From: Bacteroidota bacterium
Lineage (GTDB): Bacteria > Bacteroidota > Bacteroidia > Flavobacteriales > Flavobacteriaceae
Assembly (NCBI GenBank): GCA_021793535.1
Contig: JAJYSO010000015.1
Location: 1-14,259 of the forward strand
Direction: 5' to 3'
DNA length: 14,259 nucleotides
The number at the start of each line of letters is the position of its first letter. Position 1 is the stretch's first letter. The translations under genes and the position numbers were made by a program. Below, in pieces: positions 1 through 7,280 of this stretch. The notes under the pieces were generated by a model. It made no database searches. It saw only the letters and a list, made by a program, of their open reading frames with translations, and had not been told where the DNA came from.

Positions 1-1
1 T

Positions 2-517
2 TCCGATCAGCGCAAGGTGTCCTATCGGAAAAGCAGAGGTGTAGTTGTGAAAGAACTGCTGTCAGCTGCTCGGGTCAAACCGGCATTTTTGGATTATGAG
101 TTAGAAGGAGTCGAAGCTTTTTTTGCTGTTGTGGTATCCTGGAAAAAAGGGCTTCGTCTCTATGAGATGATCTGGGATGGCAACCAGCGTTTTGTCTTTG
201 AAAGAAATCCAGAAGAGCCCTTTATATGGTCTTCGGCAATGCTGTATACTCCTTCGGAGCGCGCGGAAAGAGAGGCCTATTTTCAGGCGTTTAGCCACAA
301 TTTTCCTGTGCCGGAAAAGCCTGCAGAAGCATTGTGGGAATTTCACCATTCATCCGGTTTGGGGGGTGAAAATATAAAGATTGATCGGGGAGTGCTCCAG
401 ACCACCAGTATCAGTCAATATACACACGGGTTTAAAGGTGAGGATTATTTTCGATACGAAGATGTGCTCTCCGGCCATGCTCAAAAAGAACCGGTGATTT
501 GGACGGCGAAGCATTAA
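2..517 (+). CDS. NRDE/TANGO2-family protein, C-terminal part (5' truncated)
   Basis: The reading frame is open to the left edge of the window, so the N-terminus, including the family's Asn-Arg-Asp-Glu segment, lies outside. The visible 170 or so residues match my memory of flavobacterial NRDE-family (TANGO2-like, Ntn-hydrolase-fold) proteins: an early SRGVVVKELL segment, then LYEMIWDG, then the IWSSAMLYT block followed by a basic/acidic helix, an FHHS motif and a TTSIS segment near the end. A GTG at 17 could serve as a start but would remove half the family domain, so I treat the gene as cut by the edge. The biochemical role of bacterial members is not settled; eukaryotic TANGO2 has been linked to heme and lipid handling. 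The stop codon overlaps the stop of the minus-strand gene at 514, so the two genes converge with no spacer. Confidence 0.75.
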   Translation, partial: SDQRKVSYRKSRGVVVKELLSAARVKPAFLDYELEGVEAFFAVVVSWKKGLRLYEMIWDGNQRFVFERNPEEPFIWSSAMLYTPSERAEREAYFQAFSHNFPVPEKPAEALWEFHHSSGLGGENIKIDRGVLQTTSISQYTHGFKGEDYFRYEDVLSGHAQKEPVIWTAKH

Positions 518-759
518 GCTGGCTTGTGGATGAAGGCCCGATGAGGTTTTAAAATGTCCTTGAGCTCTACAGCTTCACTCTCGACCAAAAGCAAGTATGC
601 GATAAAGTGATTTTCGTTGATTTTTTGGTACCCAGATTGTTGTTTTTTTAGCTTTCGTTCCTGGGCAAACTCCCGAAGGTGTATGCTGTGGTGTTCGGCG
701 GTTTTAGCGGCGGGATCACCGTAATAATCCCAGACGAATTGGATGATGCGCTCGTTCAA
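514..759 (-). CDS. Small conserved-looking hypothetical protein (81 aa), TTG start
   Basis: I do not recognise a named family; the protein (beginning MNERIIQFVWDYYGDP) reads like a small conserved flavobacterial protein. It is soluble, with no membrane segment, has a His-rich patch near residues 23-27 (EHHSIH) and a basic middle. It has no internal methionine, and the only common start codon in the frame is a TTG at 757-759. It lies 15 bases downstream of folD on the same strand and in the same reading frame: after the folD stop there are only five codons before the TTG. No good ribosome-binding site is seen, so it is probably translated by coupling to folD. Its stop (TAA) overlaps the stop of the convergent NRDE-family gene within the four bases TTAA at 514-517. 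Its role is unknown; the position only suggests expression with ffh and folD. Confidence 0.65.
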   Translation of the reverse strand: MNERIIQFVWDYYGDPAAKTAEHHSIHLREFAQERKLKKQQSGYQKINENHFIAYLLLVESEAVELKDILKPHRAFIHKPA

Positions 760-774
760 GGTGTCTTGTGTTTT

Positions 775-1671
775 TTAAAGGGAATCGGCAGCTTTTTGGC
801 GATGGTTTTTATAAGCCAACAGTGTGTTTTTTAACAGCATGGTGACTGTCATTGGCCCCACTCCTCCTGGAACTGGCGTAATGAAGGAAGCCTTTTCTTT
901 GACGGTTTCAAAGTCTACATCTCCTTTGAGGACATAACCTCTTTTGGCGGATTTGTCTATAACCCTGTTGATGCCCACATCTATGATAACGGCTCCTTCT
1001 TTTACCATGTCTGCCGTCAGAAAACCTGGAGATCCGATGGCGGCAATAATAAGGTCTGCTTTTTGAGTGATCTCCTTTAAATTTTTGGTGTGCCGATGGG
1101 TAAGGGTAACGGTGGCATTCCCCGGATTACTCTTGCGGCTCATTAGGATGCTCATGGGTCTTCCCACAATATGACTGCGTCCGATAACGACTGTGTTTTT
1201 TCCCTCTGTTTGGATGTTATAGCGTTTTAACAACTCGAGAATTCCATAGGGAGTGGCCGGTAAAAAAGAGGGGAGGTCCAAGGCCATTTTTCCAAAATTC
1301 ATCGGGTGGAACCCATCCACATCTTTGTCGGGATCAATTTCCAATAGGACTTTTTGTTCATCAATATGCGGCGGTAAAGGAAGTTGAACGATAAAACCGT
1401 CAATATCTTTTTGGTCATTTAATCGGTGTATTTCTCGGATGAGGTCTTGCTCGGAAATGCTTTCTTCAAGTGCAATAATGGTAGAGTGAAAACCTACCTG
1501 TCCACAGGCGCGATCTTTACTGGCTACATAGGTTTTGCTGGCCGGATTGTCGCCTACGATTAGGGCTGCCAAATGAGGTTTTCTATTTCCGTTTTGTGTG
1601 AGTTGAAGAACTTCTTGCGTAATTTCTTCTTTAAGCGTGGCACTGGTTTTTTTTCCGTCTAATAGCGTCAT
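775..1671 (-). CDS. folD: Bifunctional methylenetetrahydrofolate dehydrogenase / cyclohydrolase FolD
   Basis: FolD oxidises 5,10-methylene-THF with NADP+ and hydrolyses the product to 10-formyl-THF, supplying one-carbon units for purines and formyl-Met in the cytoplasm. The 298 residues are full length for the family. Visible motifs in order are SKTYVASK (catalytic pair Tyr48 and Lys52), VQLPLPPH, DKDVDGFHP, PATPYGILELL, GRSHIVGRP (nucleotide-binding turn), IDVGINRV, GDVDF and the C-terminal TPVPGGVGPMTV. The ATG at 1669-1671 places the catalytic Tyr and Lys where they belong. The gene follows ffh after 33 bases and precedes the 81-residue gene by 15 bases, which suggests one transcript from the ffh promoter. 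I see no unusual residue. Confidence 0.97.
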   Translation of the reverse strand: MTLLDGKKTSATLKEEITQEVLQLTQNGNRKPHLAALIVGDNPASKTYVASKDRACGQVGFHSTIIALEESISEQDLIREIHRLNDQKDIDGFIVQLPLPPHIDEQKVLLEIDPDKDVDGFHPMNFGKMALDLPSFLPATPYGILELLKRYNIQTEGKNTVVIGRSHIVGRPMSILMSRKSNPGNATVTLTHRHTKNLKEITQKADLIIAAIGSPGFLTADMVKEGAVIIDVGINRVIDKSAKRGYVLKGDVDFETVKEKASFITPVPGGVGPMTVTMLLKNTLLAYKNHRQKAADSL

Positions 1672-1704
1672 AGGTGGAGCATCAATTTGTAAGTGGAGAG
1701 GAGT

Positions 1705-3033
1705 CTATTTGAGGTTTTGCATCATTTGTAAAATTCGTTTTCGCCCCCCGCCTTGCATCATTTTCATCATTTTACTCATTTCGTTGAATTGCTTTAGGAG
1801 CTGGTTTACTTCTTGTACCGTTGTACCCGCTCCTTTGCTGATTCGTTTTTTACGACTGGCATTGATAATTTTTGGTTTGGATCTTTCTTCAGGGGTCATC
1901 GAGTGGATAATGGCTTCAATTCCCTTGAAAGCATCGTCATCTATATCGATGTTCTTGAGCATTTTTCCGGCACCGGGAATCATTCCCATCAATTCTTTCA
2001 TGCTTCCCATCTTTTTGACCTGGTTAATTTGCTTTAAGAAATCGTCAAAGCCGAATTGATCCTTGGCAATTTTCTTTTGAACCCGACGCGCCTCTTTTTC
2101 ATCGTATTGCTCTTGAGCCCGTTCAACCAAAGAGACCACATCTCCCATTCCGAGAATACGGTCGGCCATTCGATCGGGATGGAAAACGGAAAGCGCATCC
2201 ATTTTTTCTCCTGTCCCGATAAATTTGATGGGTTTATGTACAACTGATTTGATAGATAAGGCGGCTCCACCTCGGGTGTCTCCATCGAGCTTAGTTAAAA
2301 TGACCCCGTCAAAGTCCAATACATCGTTAAAGGCTTTGGCGGTGTTGACGGCATCTTGTCCGGTCATCGCATCCACCACAAAGAGGGTTTCATGGGGATG
2401 AACGGCTTTGTGAATATTGGAGATTTCCTCCATCATCTCTTTGTCCACAGCTAAACGTCCGGCGGTGTCAATGATGACGGTATTGAATCCGTTTTCTTGG
2501 GCATAGGCCACGGCATTTTTGGCAATTTCAACCGGGTCTTTGTGCTGGCGATCACTGTATACCTCAACGCCGATTTGTTCTCCAACAACGTGAAGCTGGT
2601 CGATGGCTGCAGGACGATATACATCACAGGCAACCAATAAGGGCTTTCTTGTCTTTTTGGTTTTTAGGTATTTGGCGAGCTTTCCGGAAAAAGTGGTTTT
2701 CCCGCTTCCTTGCAGTCCGGACATCAGAATGATGCTCGGTTTTCCCGAGAGGTCTATTCCCGCGGTTTCTCCTCCCATGAGTTCAGTTAGCTCGTCCTTG
2801 ACAATTTTAATGAGCAACTCTCCCGGTTTCAAGGTCGTGAGTACGTTTTGACCCAACGCCTTTTCTTTCACGGTGGTGGTGAAACGCTTGGCCGTTTTGT
2901 AATTGACATCGGCATCAATTAAAGCGCGCCGTACTTCTTTTAAGGTCTCTGCTACATTTACCTCGGTAATTTGCCCGTGTCCTTTTAAAACGTGAAGTGC
3001 TTTGTCGAGTTTGTCCGTTAAATTATCAAACAT
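1705..3033 (-). CDS. ffh: Signal recognition particle protein Ffh (SRP54 homologue)
   Basis: Ffh is the GTPase of the signal recognition particle. It binds 4.5S RNA and the signal sequence of nascent membrane proteins and delivers ribosomes to FtsY at the membrane. The 442 residues show the N domain (1 to about 95), then the G domain with the P-loop GLQGSGKTT (106-114), DVYRPAA, DTAGR (189-193), TKLDGD (247-252) and GTGEKMDAL. The methionine-rich M domain begins near residue 300, with the RNA-binding helices around SRKKRISKGAGTT and MSKMMKMMQGG near the end. All GTPase signatures are intact. The start is supported by the usual opening MFDNLTDKL and by a TAnnTTTG promoter box about 27 bases upstream. 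It is the first gene of the minus-strand cluster with folD. Confidence 0.98.
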   Translation of the reverse strand: MFDNLTDKLDKALHVLKGHGQITEVNVAETLKEVRRALIDADVNYKTAKRFTTTVKEKALGQNVLTTLKPGELLIKIVKDELTELMGGETAGIDLSGKPSIILMSGLQGSGKTTFSGKLAKYLKTKKTRKPLLVACDVYRPAAIDQLHVVGEQIGVEVYSDRQHKDPVEIAKNAVAYAQENGFNTVIIDTAGRLAVDKEMMEEISNIHKAVHPHETLFVVDAMTGQDAVNTAKAFNDVLDFDGVILTKLDGDTRGGAALSIKSVVHKPIKFIGTGEKMDALSVFHPDRMADRILGMGDVVSLVERAQEQYDEKEARRVQKKIAKDQFGFDDFLKQINQVKKMGSMKELMGMIPGAGKMLKNIDIDDDAFKGIEAIIHSMTPEERSKPKIINASRKKRISKGAGTTVQEVNQLLKQFNEMSKMMKMMQGGGRKRILQMMQNLK

Positions 3034-3059
3034 AATTGTTTCCGATTTTTATGAAAGGG

Positions 3060-3067
3060 CAAAGTTA
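3060..3067 (-). promoter_or_regulatory. Putative ffh promoter -7 box (TAACTTTG)
   Basis: Read on the minus strand, TAACTTTG is a perfect match to the Bacteroidota -7 consensus TAnnTTTG. Transcription would begin near 3054, leaving a leader of about 20 bases before the ffh ATG. No clear TTG -33 element is seen 17-20 bases further upstream, which lowers confidence. Confidence 0.5.
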
Positions 3068-3175
3068 AGCATTTGTATAAAGAAATAATAATGGATTCAT
3101 ATAGACTTCTTTAAACTAAAAAAATAAAAATGAGGGGATTCTTGGGGAGCAGGACATGCTTTTGACAATATTTTT

Positions 3176-3183
3176 TAAATTTG
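3176..3183 (+). promoter_or_regulatory. Possible -7 box (TAAATTTG) abutting the hemerythrin-like gene
   Basis: TAAATTTG is a perfect match to TAnnTTTG, but it ends only four bases before the ATG at 3188. If used, transcription would begin at or next to the start codon, giving a leaderless mRNA. No -33 TTG lies at the correct distance (a TTGACA at 3162-3167 is too close), so this may be chance in AT-rich sequence. Confidence 0.3.
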
Positions 3184-3187
3184 TTCT

Positions 3188-3655
3188 ATGGACAGGTCAG
3201 AAGAACTTTCAATAGCATTAGAAGAGATCAGCAAGATGCATTATGAAGTGCTGCTTTTTGGCTATAAAATAGCGGAAGGGCTTCGCAATGGAACCAGTAC
3301 GAAACGCCTTAAAGCCTATGCGGATTGGTTTTTAGATCACTACCTCAAGCCGCACATCAAAATGGAAGAAAAGTATGTCTTTTCAATTTTGGGACTTCAG
3401 AACCTTCGGGTGAGAAGAGCGCTGGCCAACCATAGGCGACTGCTCAGGTTATTTGAAAACGAGGATGACGTGTACCGCTCCATCAACAGAATCGAAGAAG
3501 AAATTGGCAGCTTTGTACGGTTTGAGGATCGGGTGCTTTTAAAGCAGATTCAAGATCGGGCTACAGAAGAGGAGTTGGCCGAAATCAAAAAACAACACGA
3601 GGCCATTGGTTATCCCAAAGAGGAGTGGAGGGATAAATTTTGGGAAGAAGGCTGA
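3188..3655 (+). CDS. Hemerythrin-like (HHE) domain protein
   Basis: The 155-residue, highly charged, helical protein has the layout of the hemerythrin-like four-helix bundle, which usually holds a di-iron centre for O2, NO or iron sensing or storage. Candidate ligands are His18 in helix A, His51 and His56 with Glu60 (HIKMEE) in helix B, His82 (NHRRL) in helix C and Glu113 in helix D. The usual helix D motif HxxxE is FVRFEDR here, so the expected His at position 109 is Phe. No signal peptide or membrane segment is present, so the protein should be cytoplasmic. The ATG at 3188 keeps helix A whole; the next ATG (residue 17) would cut it. The gene is divergent from ffh and is followed by a 175-base gap, so it may be a single-gene unit. 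Metal binding is an inference. Confidence 0.7.
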   Translation: MDRSEELSIALEEISKMHYEVLLFGYKIAEGLRNGTSTKRLKAYADWFLDHYLKPHIKMEEKYVFSILGLQNLRVRRALANHRRLLRLFENEDDVYRSINRIEEEIGSFVRFEDRVLLKQIQDRATEEELAEIKKQHEAIGYPKEEWRDKFWEEG

Positions 3656-3686
3656 GCCTATTTTGTGCTGCTTCTTGTCCTTTTTT
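3645..3686 (+). terminator. Weak candidate terminator after the hemerythrin-like gene
   Basis: AAGAAG at 3645-3650 pairs with CTTCTT at 3671-3676, with a shorter inner AGC/GCT pairing. Six T residues follow at 3681-3686 after a four-base spacer. The stem overlaps the end of the coding region and is AU-rich and bulged, so this is only suggestive. Confidence 0.3.
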
Positions 3687-3773
3687 CATACTTTCTTATC
3701 GGTCTTTTTTAGGGTATACCTTCCTTTTTAGAGACAATAGCTTAATTTTTTTTGAATTTTAGGAAGATTATGC

Positions 3774-3802
3774 TTGGATTTTGTATTGAGATTTTAAATT
3801 TG
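3774..3802 (+). promoter_or_regulatory. Putative promoter of the ClC-family gene
   Basis: TTG at 3774-3776 is followed after 18 bases by TAAATTTG at 3795-3802. This fits the Bacteroidota housekeeping promoter (TTG, 17-20 bases, TAnnTTTG) well. Transcription would begin near 3807, giving a leader of about 24 bases before the ATG at 3831. The ArsC-like gene downstream probably shares this promoter. Confidence 0.65.
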
Positions 3803-3830
3803 TCGCCCAAAAAAAATTTAACCTCGAACC

Positions 3831-5123
3831 ATGCCCAGTTACGCTCGTAGAAGAAAGTGGATAAAATTACGTGACCAAATCAATGCGCCTTTGGTCATGA
3901 ATCCCTTTGTGTTTACCAAATCTTTTTTCATATGGGTGTTGTTGGGAATCCTCGGAGGGATTGTAGCGGGGTTGTATTGGAATACCGCCCTGTTTTTGAT
4001 TGAATGGGTGAAGCAGTTTGATGCGGGGTGGCAGATTGTGTTGATTATGGGTGGGGCAGGATTCCTGCTGGGACTTATTATCCACCTTGCCGGTGATCCG
4101 GGAGAACTGGAAATCGTCTTGAACAATATTCGCTTTAAAGGAGGGAAAATGGATACGCATCACAACCCTTCTATGGTGGCCACTTCATTAATTGGAATCG
4201 GTGCAGGAAGTAGCGCTGGGCCTGAAGCTCCTATGGTCCAAATTATCGGATCTTTAGGCTCTTGGATTGCCAAGCACCTTAAAATGAATCGAGAAGAGCA
4301 CCGCTCCATGACCATTGCGGGAATGGCCACTGGATTTACAGCAATGTTTGGGGTTCCTTTAGCCGGATGTCTGTTTGCAATGGAGGTGATTCATCATAAG
4401 CATGTGGTTCAGTATTATGCGGCCTTGATTCCTGCTTTTGTGGCCAGTGGTACGAGCTTTATCATCTTTCAATTGATTACCGAACTGGGGTGGTCCCCGG
4501 TATGGGCGCTGCCTTTTCCAAAAGTTGATGAACATCTTTTTGATTTTTTCTGGGCCATGGGGTACGGTGCAGTGGGGGCTGCGGTAGGATGGCTGATTAT
4601 CTGGCTTTTTAGAAGTTTGAAAAAGTTTTTCAAAAATTTTAAGGCGCCCTATTACCTGCGCACAGCCTTAAGCGGAATCATTTTAGGGCTCCTGGGTTGG
4701 CAGTTGCCCATTACGCGATTTTTTTCAAAACACGAATTGGTCGAGCTTTTACATGGAGAATGGACCCTGACCATCTTGATCGTTATTGTGTTGGTGAAAA
4801 TATTCAGCATGACCTTGACGGTGACTTCCGGATGGAGGGGGGGGTACATTATTCCCTTGCTTTTTATCGGAGCGGCCTTGGGTATGATTGTCTATAAAGT
4901 CTATCCGGAAGGCCAGCAGTTGGGGCTAGTGGTGGTTTGTTGTATGGCTGCTGTGAATGCCAGTGTTACCCGAACCCCGATCAGCACCATCATTTTAGTG
5001 GGAACGTTAACGGGTTTTCAATCCTTTATTCCCATCTTGTTTGCCAGCCTCACCGGTTTTTTCTTGGCTCCAAAATCACCGCTTATCGCCGCTCAAGTCG
5101 ATTCTGCACTCATCGACCAGTAA
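3831..5123 (+). CDS. ClC-family chloride channel/transporter, divergent clade
   Basis: A 430-residue polytopic inner-membrane protein of the ClC fold, which carries chloride or related anions, either as a channel or as a Cl-/H+ exchanger. The conserved blocks appear in order: GDPGELE (88-94, where the GSGIP loop normally is), SSAGPEAPMVQ (127-137, the G-x-E-x-P loop with the gating glutamate at Glu132), AGMATGFTAMFGVPLAGCLFAME (163-185), SGWRGGYIIP (333-342, in place of GGIFAP) and RTPISTIILV (381-390). No CBS domains follow. Against the E. coli ClC by eye, the central Ser, the inner proton Glu and the central Tyr fall on Gly88, Val186 and Ile419, so substrate and coupling may differ. The start is supported by the promoter 29 bases upstream. 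The ArsC-like gene follows after 74 bases on the same strand. Confidence 0.88.
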   Translation: MPSYARRRKWIKLRDQINAPLVMNPFVFTKSFFIWVLLGILGGIVAGLYWNTALFLIEWVKQFDAGWQIVLIMGGAGFLLGLIIHLAGDPGELEIVLNNIRFKGGKMDTHHNPSMVATSLIGIGAGSSAGPEAPMVQIIGSLGSWIAKHLKMNREEHRSMTIAGMATGFTAMFGVPLAGCLFAMEVIHHKHVVQYYAALIPAFVASGTSFIIFQLITELGWSPVWALPFPKVDEHLFDFFWAMGYGAVGAAVGWLIIWLFRSLKKFFKNFKAPYYLRTALSGIILGLLGWQLPITRFFSKHELVELLHGEWTLTILIVIVLVKIFSMTLTVTSGWRGGYIIPLLFIGAALGMIVYKVYPEGQQLGLVVVCCMAAVNASVTRTPISTIILVGTLTGFQSFIPILFASLTGFFLAPKSPLIAAQVDSALIDQ

Positions 5124-5197
5124 GGTTAATTTCCAAGAATTTTATAGTTATCTCGGTCTTTTATCCGTATTTTTATCGGGTATAGAACACGAAGATT

Positions 5198-5590
5198 ATG
5201 AGTAATTTGTTTAGAAATAATAGAAATATTGTCTTGGTTTTTAATGCCCATAAAAGCCATGATAAAAAGTGCCGGGCAGCGGCGCTATCTCTGGATAAAA
5301 ACGCGGTGACCATCGATATTAGTAAAGCGAAAGTAGGCGCTATGGATTGGCTTAAGATAGCCGGTTATCTCGGGGTACAAGTGGAGGATTTGATCAATAA
5401 GAATCATCCGGATTTTTTGGATCTTTACCAGCGTAATGAGATTGATTTGGATGATACCAGTGCCTTGAAAATTTTACATTCACACGCGGAAGTCCTCAAA
5501 TTTCCCATCGCTATTCAAAACGGGCATGCACTGTTTTTAAAATCTAAAAATGAGATCTATCGATTAGAGGAACTCGAAGAAGAAGAATGA
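5198..5590 (+). CDS. ArsC/Spx-like thioredoxin-fold protein lacking the catalytic cysteine
   Basis: The 130 residues follow the ArsC/Spx/YffB fold: a first strand IVLVFNAHKS (11-20) where reductases carry the NPxCSKS loop, a VTIDISKA strand (37-44), a helix with LKIAGYLGVQVEDLI (52-66), and the C-terminal KILHSHAEVLKFPIAI block (91-106) with the family's cis-Pro at Pro103. The nucleophilic Cys of arsenate reductases is absent, as AHKSHD replaces the CxxS loop; the only Cys is Cys25. It is therefore unlikely to reduce arsenate by the classical mechanism and may be a structural or regulatory relative. Similar cysteine-less members are, from memory, common in Flavobacteriaceae. The end is strongly acidic (a run of Glu). 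It lies 74 bases after the ClC gene, probably in the same transcript. Confidence 0.65.
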   Translation: MSNLFRNNRNIVLVFNAHKSHDKKCRAAALSLDKNAVTIDISKAKVGAMDWLKIAGYLGVQVEDLINKNHPDFLDLYQRNEIDLDDTSALKILHSHAEVLKFPIAIQNGHALFLKSKNEIYRLEELEEEE

Positions 5591-5601
5591 TGTTGAGAAG
5601 A

Positions 5602-5634
5602 ACCATCTCAAAAGGCATATGCTCTCGAGATGGT
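5602..5634. terminator. Inverted repeat between convergent genes
   Basis: ACCATCTC (5602-5609) and GAGATGGT (5627-5634) form a perfect 8-bp stem with a 17-base loop containing the palindrome GCATATGC. It sits between the converging ArsC-like and M81 genes, where a bidirectional terminator is expected. No U-tract follows on either strand, so intrinsic termination is uncertain. Confidence 0.4.
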
Positions 5635-5654
5635 CTGTAGCGTAGGCACCTTGA

Positions 5655-7280
5655 TCAGTTGGAAGGAGGAGGAGTGTTCCAAATATCAAACGGGCTGATT
5701 TGCCATTGGATTTCATCCGAACTGGGGATAAACCGGGCGCTTAGATCCGGATCTGGCATGTCTTTGTCCAAAGGGTACATGGGGCGGTGAATGCGCTTGT
5801 AGTTTAAGCGATGGAGATCCTGATCCACCCCTCCAGGGGTGAGTGCCATTACCCAATCTCCCCTGAGGTCATAAATCTCAGGTTCCAGATAGCCTTGTTT
5901 TAAAACAATGACATCTGCCTTGGTGGGATCAAGTCCCAAATCAGTAAATTCTTTTTGATGATGATAGACCATACGGTCCTCGGTGACAATGACAAAAGAG
6001 TTGCCGACTTGAATGACGACTTCTGTCTTTGCCGAGGGGTGTCCCTTGTGGATGGAAAAAATCTTTCCTTTTAGGTGTACAGGTCCAGCGTGTAAATGAT
6101 CGACCTTGGCTCCCGCGGTACCTTCTATTTCGGCACCTACACCGAGCTTCAAGGCTTTTTGGATGAATTCCTTTCCAGGGATGGAGGCGTAAATCCAACT
6201 TTTACCATGAGCTGCTGTAAATTCAGGCATTTCCAAGAGCTTGTGCAGGGTCCAAGTCACGTCTCCGGCTCCGCCTCCGGTGGGATTATCTCCCATATCA
6301 CTGACAATAAAGGGTCGCTTCTTACTTTGAATGGCCAGTTCCATAGCCTTTTCGAAGGGGTAAGTAGGGGCAACAAAGTCAAAATCATGACGGATCGACC
6401 AATAATAGGCGGCCAGCTCCTCCGCAGCCTTTTTAACTTTTTCCTTATGGTCTCCATAGGCCATGATGACACCGTGATTTCGGGGTTGATCAGCCCAAGG
6501 GTAGGACATCCAAATCGCAACATCTTGTACGTCGTCCTGATCGATGTACTGCGGCACTTTTTTATACAAGGTACGTCCTGGCTCTACTCGGGTGCTGGTT
6601 TGTTCTCCCGGTAATAAGATAGGGACGGGAACCCAAGCTTTATATCGAGGCTTTCCTTTGTGATTTTTTAAACGCTCCAAAAGGTTGACCACTGCCCTTT
6701 TTTTGGTTTGCATGGCATCTTCGTGTGGAGCTTTTCTATAGGCAGTGATTAAATCGCTGTTCTGCGCAAGACGAGGCGTTACATTTCCGTGTAGATCCAT
6801 GGCGGTGGAAATCAAAGGTTGTGTGCCTACCGCTTCCCGTATGCGGGCGATAAAATCTCCTTCAGGATCGTCCAACCCTTCCACGCTCATGGCTCCGTGA
6901 ATATCAAAGAAAATTCCGTCTAAGGGTAAATTATCGCTGAGCATGCGAAGGGTTTCTGAAACGAAAGATTCATAGGCTTCTCGAGTGGCCATACCTCCGG
7001 GCATGGCATGTCCCTTCACCGTTGGGATCCAAACCGCCTGATCGATGATTCCGGAGTCTCTGGCGAAAAAGGGATAGCGGTTCATGATGTCCCTGGAGTA
7101 AATCGGGTGAAAATCTTCCCGCGTAGTGCGCGCTGGAGAAAAAACGCTGGCTTCTAATCCAATCCCCGCAATGGCAATGCGCGGGGGATAATCAACCCTT
7201 TCTTTCGGAGATTGTGCTTTGCTATGGAAGCCCATCACAAACAGGGCAAAGGTTAATAAATAGGGAAGAGAGGTATGCAT
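5655..7280 (-). CDS. Secreted M81-family (microcystinase C/MlrC-like) metallopeptidase
   Basis: The 541-residue protein starts with a signal peptide (hydrophobic residues 5-17, likely cleavage after the SKA near residue 22, leaving Gln +1), so it should act in the periplasm or outside. The rest matches the M81 family (DUF1485 plus MlrC C-terminal region), zinc peptidases named after the last enzyme of microcystin breakdown. Visible signatures are GLEASVFSP (Glu43, equivalent of the family's HETNTFSP block), FDIHGAM (Asp127, His129), MDLHGN (Asp162, His164), APHED (His186) and SDMGDNPTGGGAGD (327-340). The Asp/His set fits a zinc site. Substrates of Bacteroidota members are unknown, and a microcystin role should not be assumed. 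It follows the SIMPL gene after 86 bases on the same strand. Confidence 0.85.
   Translation of the reverse strand: MHTSLPYLLTFALFVMGFHSKAQSPKERVDYPPRIAIAGIGLEASVFSPARTTREDFHPIYSRDIMNRYPFFARDSGIIDQAVWIPTVKGHAMPGGMATREAYESFVSETLRMLSDNLPLDGIFFDIHGAMSVEGLDDPEGDFIARIREAVGTQPLISTAMDLHGNVTPRLAQNSDLITAYRKAPHEDAMQTKKRAVVNLLERLKNHKGKPRYKAWVPVPILLPGEQTSTRVEPGRTLYKKVPQYIDQDDVQDVAIWMSYPWADQPRNHGVIMAYGDHKEKVKKAAEELAAYYWSIRHDFDFVAPTYPFEKAMELAIQSKKRPFIVSDMGDNPTGGGAGDVTWTLHKLLEMPEFTAAHGKSWIYASIPGKEFIQKALKLGVGAEIEGTAGAKVDHLHAGPVHLKGKIFSIHKGHPSAKTEVVIQVGNSFVIVTEDRMVYHHQKEFTDLGLDPTKADVIVLKQGYLEPEIYDLRGDWVMALTPGGVDQDLHRLNYKRIHRPMYPLDKDMPDPDLSARFIPSSDEIQWQISPFDIWNTPPPSN

Noticed and set aside
17..19. GTG as the start of the first gene
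   Set aside because: The frame continues to the window edge, and the product would lack the N-terminal half of the NRDE domain.
1637..2059. Open frame of 140 codons on the + strand across the folD start and ffh
   Set aside because: It is antisense to ffh and folD, whose families are certain; its composition is a low-complexity hydrophobic shadow.
3162..3167. TTGACA as a sigma-70 -35 box
   Set aside because: Only eight bases separate it from the TAAATTTG box, too close for either the enterobacterial or the Bacteroidota promoter spacing.
5615..5622. Palindrome GCATATGC as an operator
   Set aside because: It is short, lies in the loop of a larger stem between convergent gene ends, and has no promoter nearby.
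6096..6614. Open frame of 172 codons on the + strand
   Set aside because: It lies wholly antisense to the well-supported M81 gene and shows no family motif.
5655..7280. Microcystin degradation pathway
   Set aside because: Only an MlrC-like enzyme is present; no mlrA, mlrB or mlrD relatives are nearby, and the M81 family is broader than microcystin breakdown.
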